Source of the DNA: Phalacrocorax aristotelis | Lineage: Eukaryota > Chordata > Aves > Suliformes > Phalacrocoracidae | Reading direction: 5' to 3' | NCBI RefSeq assembly: GCF_949628215.1 | Contig: NC_134288.1 | Span: 2,542,001 to 2,606,000, forward strand | DNA length: 64,000 nt | Part shown: positions 1 to 8,144 of the stretch, piece by piece | How positions within the stretch are numbered: position 1 is the first letter of the stretch | Layout of the letters: each line of letters begins with the position of its first letter | Made by a program: the position numbers and the translations under genes | The notes under the pieces: generated by a model | The model's database searches: none | Told to the model about the DNA's origin: nothing | What the model saw: the letters and a program-made list of their open reading frames with translations, nothing else

Positions 1-179
1 TGTTGACTGCTGTGGGCCAACAATCCAATTCAGTGCAGTCGCCTGACTCGAGGCTGCTTTGCCCGTGACAGGGAAGAGGTCTAAAAAGGAAAAGGGGGAA
101 AGCTGAGCTAAGAAGGAGCCTCTCTGCTGTGGCCGTTCCTTGCATCTCTTCCCGCTTGTCGAGGATGCCTGCTTTGCTT

Positions 180-274
180 CACAGAATCGCAGAGGAGTTG
201 AGGTGGGAAGGGCCCTGTGGAGATGACCTCTCAAAGCGCGCTCAGCAAGAGCGGGTGGCCCACAGGCCTGTCCC
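180..274 (-). mobile_element. CR1 LINE 3'-end scrap, antisense, upstream of promoter (copy 1)
   Basis: The stretch CACAGAATCGCAGAGGAG, then GGTGGGAAGGGCCCTGTGG, AGATGACCTC and a GCTCAGCAAGAGC hairpin-like block, follows the order and spacing of the reverse complement of the avian CR1 3' end (cacagaatcacagaat, ggttggaagggacctctggagatcatct, tgctcaagcaggg). It is diverged and lacks the rest of the element. It ends 49 bp before the first promoter repeat. The match is from memory of the CR1 consensus. Confidence 0.6.
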
Positions 275-322
275 ATGGTCCGGTGGGCGGCAGCCGGGCG
301 GCGGCACGGCAACGCAGCGATG

Positions 323-403
323 TGACAACGCTGCAACGTGACAACGGTGTGATGCGACAATGCCCCGTGGCTCTATATAGCCGCTCGCTGGGAGCCTCTG
401 GAG
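323..403 (+). promoter_or_regulatory. TATA promoter with three 16-bp repeats, copy 1
   Basis: TATATA lies at 374-379, so transcription should begin near 404, upstream of the GTGAGC donor at 528. Just before it, three copies of a TGACAACG-like octamer start at 323, 339 and 355, exactly 16 bp apart; the last is CGACAATG. CAACGG at 342-347 fits a MYB-type site and GGCAAC at 308-313 fits an RFX half-site. Both factor families drive male-germline and cilium genes, so these readings suit the gene call, but they are inference from short motifs. Confidence 0.65.
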
Positions 404-717
404 CGAGCGGAGTCAGCGCAGGGTCGCAGCTCCACGAGAGCTCTTGGAAGGAGCCGCGGAGCGCCGTCTCACTGCTGGCGTCCGAAAGGCAGACGCACTG
501 CCGAGTGCACTGGGAGAGAGGAGAGAGGTGAGCAGCGGGGCCGACGGAGAGGGCTCAGCCGGGGAGCCCCGGGTGTGGCAGGGTTGCTCTGGGGCCTTGG
601 CACATGCCCTTTCTTGCAAGTGCCATGCAGGAGGCTTCTTGAGCTGGCACCTGAGTGTCTCTGTCTTCCTAGCTCGGGCACAGGAGACGGCACCTGGGAG
701 AAGGAGCTACTGGGCTG

Positions 718-3717
718 ATGGATCCGAGGCTGCTGGACCTCCCCCTCGGGGTCAAAATCCCTGTGTTGCCCGGCTCCAAGCCTGTCTTCTGCAGGGCAAA
801 GCTGGGGGAAAAGGTAAACGAAGCGGAAAGGGGTGGAAAAGCTCTCTTCTTTTACGGGGTCCCCGTCATTCAGAGAAGGGGCGGCCTTGTGCCCACCTGC
901 TCTACAGCGGGAGCTGCAGCCCTTCAGTCGCACAGGGCTGGGGAGGCGCGGGGAGCGCGTGGCTCCATGGTGCCAAGAGGAAGGAGGACTTGCCCCATAG
1001 CGGTGCTCCAGGCTGGCCAGAGCTGGATGGAGAGGAGTCTTCCAGCTACCTTTAGCTTTGCACAAGCACAGCTTGGCACCTCTGGGGAGCAGCGCAATCC
1101 TGTTTTGCAACAAGGGTGAATTGCCTGAGGAAAAGGCATGGCTGTAGGCAACATTGCAGCTCAGCTCCTTACAGGTGCAGCACGGGGTGCACCCCTCTCA
1201 CCCCCGCAGTAAACAGCTCCTTGTCTGCCTCCAGCACCGGTAGAGATAGCCACCGGACGGGGGGGTGTAGGCAGAGGCCGCCTTCTCCGCTGGAGAGTCT
1301 CTGATGTAGCGAGAGCTCTCCTCTGGGTGGGAAGCAAGCCAGGGACTAGCCTGTACCTCGGAGCTTTGGAAATGCCAGCCTGTGTGTGTGAGGAGCTCGG
1401 AAGCATGTTCGTCTCCGCTGCTCTCTCCTGACCTGGAGTTCATCCTCTGGAACATCTCCCTTACAGCTTCAGCGGCCCTCATGCTATTTTGACCTGGGAG
1501 ATCCCTACGGTCGCCGACTGCCCACAGAGTACAACAGCCTGCACGACCCCCATCTCCGGGCCTACCACAAACGCCAAGACAACCTGCAGAGGCTGAAGAG
1601 AGGGGGTTTCGTCACCAGCGATGGCAAGGTGCGTTTGGCCGATAGTCGTCGGGCCGATAAAAACGGTTCCCTCCGAGCGGGGTTCCCTGAGCGCAGAGGG
1701 AGCACGTGCAGAGGAGCAGCCCCCCTCCCGCTGGGTTTGGGCTGTTTCGGGGAAGGCAGCCTGCTGCCAGTAGCTGGCTTGACAGCGTTCGGGCGATTTC
1801 TGCCCTCGTCTCTCCGTAGGTGGTTTGCACTCTGAAGGAGTTCAACGAGTACAGGCAGTATCTGACCGGACTCAAGCTGGAGGCAGAGTACGTGTTCAGG
1901 CGAGAGGAGGTAGGCAAAGCGCAGTGTTGGCGGACGCCTGTCAGCGGCACGGTGCCGAGGGCTGGGGCTTGGCTCGCGGCATCTCGGGGGGGGCGCTCAG
2001 TGCAGAAGAGACGAGGGCTGTGCTCGTGGGCCAGGCGTGGTGCCGGGGAAAGGACTAGCCGGCTCAGAGCTGAGCCAGCGCAGGGTGCTGGGGTGGGCAC
2101 GGGCAGGAAGGTCATGTGCGAGCCCGCGTTGTCCTGAGGGAACCCTTCTCTTGTGCCCTCGCCGCGTGGCTGAAGCAGAGCGCTGGCCTGGGCCCGCGTG
2201 AAGCCTCAGCACGCAGGGGCGGGAGCGCTTGTCTGGGCAACGGCGAGCCACAACGCGGTGTCACCTTGCAGGAAAGGCTTCGGCAACGCCTGGCCACGCT
2301 AAGGGATGCCCACAAACCGCTGGGGACAATCGACGCTTCGTGCCTGCTGGAGCAGCTGCGGCAGCCTCAAAGACCATCTTGCCCACCTCCACCCGCGAGC
2401 AGAAAGATCTCCCTGAAATCGGGGCGCTGCAGGAGGCTGAAAGCAGCTTTGGATGAAGGCCAAACCTGCTCCCAACCTGAGCTGGGACAGGAAGGTGCTG
2501 AGCTGCCCAGGAGGGTCAGTAGCGGTGCTGACTCCGGCAAGCAGCCAGACCGCGCTGCAGACAGCGTGTCCAGAGCTGCGTCTCAACAACAAGCCGCAAC
2601 AGAAGCCCAGAAGCTTGAAGAGGTGGCTGAGGCTGTGGTGTGGGAAGTGTTGCAGAGGGTGAAGGCTCCTCGGGCTCAGGCTGCCTGCGTTTTAAGGAGG
2701 GCTGCCCAGGGGATCAGGGGAAGCTTGTGTGGCAGCGCCGGAGGAGCAGAGCCTTTGGAGACTTCTCCTTCACTTTGCCAGCAGGAAATTGGACGGGTGG
2801 CCAAAGAGCTCGTAGCGACCGTGCTGGAGAGCTTGGCAAAGGCTTTGACATCCAGCATGGCCACAGCGTGTGAGCCAGGGCCGGCAGGCAGGCGGAAGGA
2901 GCGACCTGTTGCCGGAGGAGCCACCCGAGCCGAGGAAGAGAAATCGGGGCAAGCTGAAACAGCAGCTTCCGATGGAGCGTCTGCAGAGGCTTCCCTGGAC
3001 AAACTCATCAGAGAAGTTGTTGACGGCGTTTGCTGCACCTTGGAATCCTTTGCAACTTCTCAGGTTGAACGAGACCCTAGCTGCAAATATTCCAACAGCC
3101 TGGAGCTTCCTGGGAGAAATCTCTCCAAGAGACAGGCGCAGCCATCCCAGGCGCCTTTCTCAAGGCAGGCTGTGGAACAAGCACAGGGACTCCCCAGAGC
3201 ATCTCAACAGCAGAGCCTGGAAGCAAGCAAGGGACCAAAGTCGCTTGCCGTGCAGCCACTGCCAAACAGAGTCGCTGCTGATGCCTCGCAACTCAGTGGC
3301 ACGACTGCCGGGGAGAGCATCCAAAATGCCTCCTCCGGAGTTCAGCAGCACCACGCCGAACGGGCTGGGTATGCCACAACTGTTGTCCCTGAGGTTCTTG
3401 CAACGGCGCCGAAGTTCGAGCGAGAACTGACGCCGAAGCCGACAGCCTTAGCCAACACTTTGGCTATAAGGACCATGGCAAGCCGCATCATCGACTCTGT
3501 TTTAGAGCGGAGCTGTCAACCCGGGCCTGCCCTGAGTCCCAGACTGAATTTTGGAAGGTGCGTCGCAAAGCTGCCTGCACCATCAGATGGAAAGGAGAGC
3601 TATCCCGCTGAGGACGTCCTCCCCTCCGTGTGCCCACACTTCTCCGGACAGCCCGTCGTCCGGCGGGTGCGAAGCCCCCTGCCCGGGCAGGAGCACAGCG
3701 CAGAGCAGTGCGCGTAA
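718..3717 (+). CDS. FSIP2: FSIP2-like short protein, copy 1 (4 coding exons, 597 aa)
   Basis: Coding exons are 718-813, 1467-1628, 1820-1909 and 2272-3717. All junctions are phase 0 with GT/AG ends; exon 1 (about 404-527) is untranslated and spliced to 673. The ATG at 718 is the first in exon 2. Residues 1-116 read MDPRLLDLPLGVKIPVLPGS, then SLHDPHLRAYHKRQDNLQRL, then VVCTLKEFNEYRQYLTGLKL, which I recognise as the FSIP2 N-terminal pattern. FSIP2 is a sperm-tail fibrous-sheath protein that binds AKAP4; the mammalian protein is near 7000 residues, so this is a very short relative. Residues 117-597 come from one exon, rich in Ser, Gln, Ala and Arg, with four amphipathic helices (235-246, 293-304, 362-373, 519-530). 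No signal peptide or membrane segment is seen. Oddities in this copy: the intron 3 donor is GTGCGT where the other copies have GTAGGT, and residue 443 is Val (Leu in most copies). The family call rests on remembered similarity, not a search. Confidence 0.72.
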
Positions 3718-3877
3718 AGCTTGTGCAAGGCGAGCCCCAGCAGCCCGTGTCAGAAAGGAGGGTGTTAGCTGGCAGGCTTGTGGACACTGTCCTGAGGAGG
3801 TGTGTGGCAGGAGAGGTGCAGAGCCCCTGGGCAGCTCCACCAGGCAGCACACACAGACCTTACGCCCTTGCGCTCGC

Positions 3878-3883
3878 AATAAA
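3878..3883 (+). terminator. Poly(A) signal AATAAA, copy 1
   Basis: It lies 161 bp after the TAA. A TG-rich stretch follows at about 3900-3945, so cleavage near 3895-3905 is likely. It is the only canonical AATAAA noticed on the + strand of the unit. Confidence 0.75.
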
Positions 3884-5136
3884 GAGCTCACTCCCAAGTG
3901 CTTGCTTGTGCCTACCTACGTTCAAGCCAGCCCAGGCTGTGTCTGGGCATTTTCCCTGCGGCAATCTCCCTCGTCTTTTTCCCTCCTGCGGCCTCCGTCA
4001 CGCTAAGACCCGATTTTAGAGGGAATCTTAACCACGGAGGCGAGAAGTAGCCAGCATTTTTGTCTTGTTTAGCAAGCTTTGCTGCCAGGCTAGCGGAGGG
4101 GACGGGTCCGGTTCTAGGAGGCCTGGCTTTCACCTTCTGTGAGGGACAATGTTGGCCTTCGCCTTGAGATCCTTTTTGCAGGGCCCTTTCTCCTCAGGCC
4201 AAGCTCCCCCAGAAGCTCTGCACAGATAGGTGCTGTCACTGCGCCTGGGATGGGCGGTGGCCTCTCCACCCGGGGCCCGCTCTGCCACGTGTTGTTTGGG
4301 TCTGGTCTGTCCTGAGCGGGGAGGCAGGTATGTTGTGGAGGCCCAGAATGGTGCACGGGAGCAGGTTCGCATGAGCAGCCCGTGCCAGGGCTCAGCCAGA
4401 GGGGAGCGGCGGGAGCAACCCCCTCTCGAACGGGAGCTCACTACCCTGCTGTGCCGCACACGGGCTTGGCCTTGGACGGTCTCCCATGGAGCATCCCCTG
4501 GGGAAGGGAGGCCTTCGGTCCCACAAGGAGACAAGGCCGAGGGTTGACAGTTGACATTCAAACGCTAACTGCTCGGCGGTGGAAATTTGTGACCGAGGAA
4601 CGATCCGGCACGGAGGGCAAGGAGGCCCCACTGCGAGAAGGGGTTGACCTGGCTGGAAGCAGGGGTGCCAGAGACAGCAGGACTCCCTGCAAGGGAGCGC
4701 AGTTTCCCTGGGTGATTAGAAACAGCCTCGGCACTGCCTTGTAGCCATCCTGGAACGGAAGCTCTCAGGGGCCACCTCTGACTGGCCAGCAGAGCTGCTC
4801 TGGGAGATGGGCCCACGGCCCAGCTGAGGTGCCCCAGGCAAACCGCTCAAACTGCTCACGGGATGGGCGCTGGTGCAAGGGGAGGGAAGGAACCTGCTTG
4901 TGACGCATCATTGCCGACTCCAGGTAGAGCCGCTCTGCCCAATGCATTGTTCGGGTTTTTTGGTTTAGCTTGGTTGTTTTTCGTATTCAAGCACAAACGT
5001 GGGTTTAGTTTGCCTCGAGGGGTGCCGTAAAAATTCCCCAATAGCAGGAAACAGAGCCCGGCCTACCCAGAGAACCTCTCGAGTCTTTGGTTTACCACTC
5101 TGCCCATCTGCAGAGAGAAAGTAACCCCAGCTGCAG

Positions 5137-5519
5137 GGAGCCTACAGCGGGCACCTGGAGGGGCCCTCACAGCCCTGCGACACCGGCAACAAGGGACATG
5201 TTGTGCAGGCGTTCTTTAGCTCTAACTTCTGGAAGGCCTTCCCACAGGAACTGCTATGTATCGGAGGCTGTGAGCAGTGGCTCGAGGTAAGGCGTGAGCT
5301 CCCTCAGTCTCTCTCTCCACCCCAGCCTCTTTCCCGGGACAATGCCAGCCCTTCAGGATCACCAGCACTCGTCCCCACACCTCCACAGCCAGCCCCTCTC
5401 TCCCCCAGGCTAAAGGCGTCCTTCTCTCCTGGCTGGCCAAACCAGAGGTCCCTCGTGTTCCCTGGCAAGACGGTCAGCACGCAGACGCAGAGAGGGAAAT
5501 GCTCGCTGCAGGCAGCTAG
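5137..5519 (+). pseudogene. Two exon-like segments of an unrecognised gene (copy 1)
   Basis: Segment 5137-5286 follows CTGCAG, ends CTCGAG before the strong donor GTAAGG, and is 50 open codons including VVQAFFSSNFWKAFPQELLC and EQWLE. Segment 5409-5519 follows a long pyrimidine tract and CCCCCAG and reads on in the same phase for 36 residues (AKGVLLSWLAKPEVP, then VPWQDGQHADAEREM). Its 37th codon is TAG, lying directly before a GTACGC donor; CAG|GT changed to TAG|GT would explain this. A third stretch, 5907-6003, follows TTTGCAG and is open as ADVWPWDPLRELYRYPNTPQ, but in a different phase, and it stops at the LTR. I do not recognise the protein. It looks like debris of a second gene captured in the unit. 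Equivalent two-segment spans: 12565-12947, 19992-20374, 27419-27801, 34849-35231, 42276-42658, 49703-50085 and 57126-57508. Confidence 0.35.
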
Positions 5520-6003
5520 GTACGCTCCCGAGCACCTTGGCTGCCCCTGGAGCAGCCAGCCCCTCGGGCCCTCTTCTCACTCATGTCAGCACCAGAAAAC
5601 ACCAGCAGCCAAACCACCTTCCCTCTGCTACTCCAGCCCTGCCCGGTCACTCTGGATTCTGTTCTGAATTGCCTTCTTTCTGTTCGTGCCCTCTCCTCGA
5701 CTGGAATGGCAAAACCCCGTGACACGGGGGTGAGAATATCTTTGTAAGCAAACTGGCTGGCAGGACGGAGGCACGCAGCGCCGCGTGCCTCTGTCGCCTC
5801 TGCACCCCGGCCCCTGCCGAGGCTTTCGGCAGAGACCGCCTTCCTCCTGCCCTCGCTGAGCTCCTGGGCTCAGAAGTGCCGTGAACTTCAGCGGGTCTCT
5901 TTGCAGGGACGTCACCACGCTCGTAACATCGCAGGCTGTCCCAGCTGATGTGTGGCCATGGGATCCTCTCCGTGAGCTTTACCGATACCCCAACACACCG
6001 CAG

Positions 6004-6492
6004 TGTGCTGGTTTTGGCTGACAAGGCGTTAATTCTCCTCCCCGTGGGGCGCCGGCTACCTTTCCAGCTTCCCGCGCTCTGCCACGTCGGCGGGAGGCTG
6101 GCAGGGGCAGAGGGGCAGGGCCACGGCGGGGGCGGCTGCCCGCCGCTGCCCAATGGCATGTTCATTCCGTAGCATGTGACACCATGGCCAGTATATTAAG
6201 GGGGGGGCAGTTTTCGGCTCGGAAGAGGCGCGCCGTGGGGCGGGCGGGCGCCTGCGTCGCGTGGCGTATTTCCGCCCTTCATTCCCCTCCCCCGCCCCGC
6301 CCGGGTTTTGCGCCTCTCGTTGTTCTCATTTCCATTGCATTGTTGTTGTTTGGGTTTTTTTTCGAAATCTTAATCATCGAACTGTTCTTATCTGAACCCA
6401 CGAGCGTTACCCTTCTGATTCTCTCCCCGATCTGCCCGTGGGGGAGTGAGCGAGCGGCTGTGCGGGGCTGAGCTGCCGGCTAAACCACGACA
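6004..6492 (+). mobile_element. Solo LTR of an avian endogenous retrovirus (ERVL-like), copy 1
   Basis: The 489-bp element begins TGTGCTGGTTTTGGCTG and ends GGCTAAACCACGACA, the ends I know from a common avian LTR group; near its 3' end it also has the typical CTGAACCCACGAG and GGGGAGTGAGCGAGCGGCTG blocks. Short near-identical 5-bp repeats flank it (5999-6003 and 6493-6497), as expected for an ERVL-class insertion. A TATA-like box lies at about 6192. No internal retroviral region is present, so it is a solo LTR fossil. It sits at the same point in all eight full units, so it is older than the amplification. Assignment to ERVL rather than ERVK is from memory. Confidence 0.75.
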
Positions 6493-7171
6493 CACAGGTA
6501 AGGAGCGGTCTCTGTTTTTAAAGTGATGGAACCCCAGAGGTGTGACACAACTTCCAAGGGGGTCTTAGTTTAGCTAGTTCCTGTCACTTTTGTGACTCCC
6601 TGACTTGCACTGCACAGGGCGTTCTGCTCTGCCTTGCCTAGCTTCTTACAGGCAGAGCCCGGCGGATGCACGGTCTGGCGTCTGCTGCGGCTCTCGGGCG
6701 TCCCTGTGCTTTCCAGCTGCAGAGGAACTGCACACAGGGCCTCGCACGTCCCCTACCGGGACCACATACAGCTCCGGCAGCGCTTCCTGAGGGTGCAAAT
6801 GTCTGTGAACACGGCGCAAGGGGCGTCGCTGTTGTGGCTGAGGAGCCAACGCCGCAGGGAGAGGGGAGTCGGGGCACAGCCGATGCCGCTCCTGCGCTTG
6901 CAAAGCAGGAGAAGAGCGGCAGCTGGCGCATGTGCAAGAGGCTGCTTTGGAAGCAGAGGAGCATGGTTCCTGGGCCGTGCACTTTGCTGTTTCCCGCGAG
7001 ACCCACGGTAATCATCGGCACGTACCATTTATTACTCTCCCTGTTTCTTGCCTTTGTTTAACAAGAGAGCCTGGCAGGACCTCTCCCGTTTCAAAGCTGC
7101 CACGACGACCTGAGGAGGACAGGCGACGCACCACCGATCCCAAACGCGGGCACGCAGTCGTTAGGCTCGAT

Positions 7172-7219
7172 GGTCGGGCCGCCGTTCAGCAGGACCTAGA
7201 CGGGCTGGAGGAAGGGGCC
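7172..7219 (+). mobile_element. CR1 reverse-transcriptase scrap, sense (copy 1)
   Basis: The bases GCCGCCGTTCAGCAGGACCT and the following AGACGGGCTGGAGGA encode AAVQQDLDGLEE, very close to the AAIQRDLDRLEEWA motif near the C-terminus of avian CR1 ORF2. Only about 50 bp are recognisable. Equivalents: 14600-14647, 22027-22074, 29454-29501, 36884-36931, 44311-44358, 51738-51785 and 59161-59208. Confidence 0.5.
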
Positions 7220-7419
7220 ATCGGCGACCTCACCGCATCCAGCCCCAAAGCGGTAGGAAGTGAGAGCCGAAGCGAGCAGCAGAGACGAGGGCGGGGGAGG
7301 CTGACTGGGAAGGGGGCAGAGAGGTGCCTGGGCTGAAGGGGAGCCTGAGGAAAGGGCAGGGGAGGGGTTTCCCTCGGCCTCTGTTTGCCTTCTGCGTTGT
7401 TTCTCAAGACGCGAATCGG

Positions 7420-7458
7420 GAATTGGATGTTGACTGCTGTGGGCCAACAATCCAATTC
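7420..7458. repeat. Inverted repeat (hairpin) at the unit boundary
   Basis: GAATTGGATGTTG (7420-7432) pairs with CAACAATCCAATTC (7445-7458) apart from one extra base, with a 12-base loop ACTGCTGTGGGC. It recurs at 14848, 22275, 29702, 37132, 44559, 51986 and 59409; the window itself starts inside one. It could be the end of an unrecognised small transposon or a chance palindrome. Confidence 0.55.
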
Positions 7459-7606
7459 AGTGCAGTCGCCTGACTCGAGGCTGCTTTGCCCGTGACAGGG
7501 AAGAGGTCTAAAAAGGAAAAGGGGGAAAGCTGAGCTAAGAAGGAGCCTCTCTGCTGTGGCCGTTCCTTGCATCTCTTCCCGCTTGTCGAGGATGCCTGCT
7601 TTGCTT

Positions 7607-7701
7607 CACAGAATCGCAGAGGAGTTGAGGTGGGAAGGGCCCTGTGGAGATGACCTCTCAAAGCGCGCTCAGCAAGAGCGGGTGGCCCACAGGCCTGTCC
7701 C
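7607..7701 (-). mobile_element. CR1 3'-end scrap, copy 2
   Basis: Unchanged copy of the element at 180-274, carried with the unit. Confidence 0.55.
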
Positions 7702-7749
7702 ATGGTCCGGTGGGCGGCAGCCGGGCGGCGGCACGGCAACGCAGCGATG

Positions 7750-7830
7750 TGACAACGCTGCAACGTGACAACGGTGTGATGCGACAATGCCCCGTGGCTC
7801 TATATAGCCGCTCGCTGGGAGCCTCTGGAG
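7750..7830 (+). promoter_or_regulatory. TATA promoter, copy 2
   Basis: TATATA is at 7801-7806 and the three 16-bp repeats are identical to copy 1. The promoter of this frameshifted copy shows no damage. Confidence 0.6.
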
Positions 7831-8144
7831 CGAGCGGAGTCAGCGCAGGGTCGCAGCTCCACGAGAGCTCTTGGAAGGAGCCGCGGAGCGCCGTCTCACT
7901 GCTGGCGTCCGAAAGGCAGACGCGCTGCCGAGTGCACTGGGAGAGAGGAGAGAGGTGAGCAGCGGGGCCGACGGAGAGGGCTCAGCCGGGGAGCCCCGGG
8001 TGTGGCAGGGTTGCTCTGGGGCCTTGGCACATGCCCTTTCTTGCAAGTGCCATGCAGGAGGCTTCTTGAGCTGGCACCTGAGTGTCTGTGTCTTCCTAGC
8101 TCGGGCACAGGAGACGGCACCTGGGAGAAGGAGCTACTGGGCTG

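Larger units (their letters stand above)
3905..7749. other. Spacer between gene copies 1 and 2
   Basis: No convincing gene. From left: 3905-4740, nothing recognised; 4745-4825, a short open stretch after TTGTAG (KLSGATSDWPAELLWEM) ending in a stop; 4826-5136, nothing recognised, with an AT-rich patch near 4946-5035; 5137-5519, exon-like debris; 5716-5731, a short perfect palindrome CCCCGTGACACGGGG; 6004-6492, solo LTR; a strong GTAAGG donor at 6498; 6500-7100, GC-rich with weak exon-like openings (HRASHVPYRDHIQLRQRFLR near 6730-6790); 7172-7219, CR1 scrap; 7420-7458, hairpin; 7607-7701, CR1 scrap. Confidence 0.6.

Noticed and set aside
469-1113. 214-codon frame on the minus strand, open in all copies
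   Set aside because: It lies opposite exon 2 and intron 2 in GC-rich DNA, has low-complexity Ser/Pro/Arg composition and no promoter or splice support. Conservation follows simply from array homogeneity.
2116-3717. Uninterrupted 533-codon reading frame, repeated in eight copies, as a single-exon gene
   Set aside because: It opens at a GTG inside intron 4, not at an ATG. The first 52 codons are intron and vary (Glu/Lys) among copies, while a good acceptor (CACCTTGCAG) at 2271 joins in phase with exon 4.
4130-4561. 143-codon minus-strand frame in the spacer
   Set aside because: In copies 5 and 6 the frame is cut to 111 codons by a variant; no family resemblance or gene signals are seen.
5716-5731. 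Short palindrome CCCCGTGACACGGGG as a protein-binding site
   Set aside because: Too short and isolated to support a function.
5647-6165. 172-codon minus-strand frame spanning exon-like debris and the LTR start
   Set aside because: It crosses the LTR boundary and is opposite a better-supported + strand pattern, so it is a chance frame.
6184-6471. 95-codon frame with a hydrophobic stretch that looks like a membrane protein
   Set aside because: It lies wholly in the solo LTR; the hydrophobic run is the T-rich part of the LTR read by chance.
6932-7336. 134-codon + strand frame ending after the CR1 scrap
   Set aside because: It starts at GTG, runs through a likely intron and its only recognisable part is the CR1 motif.
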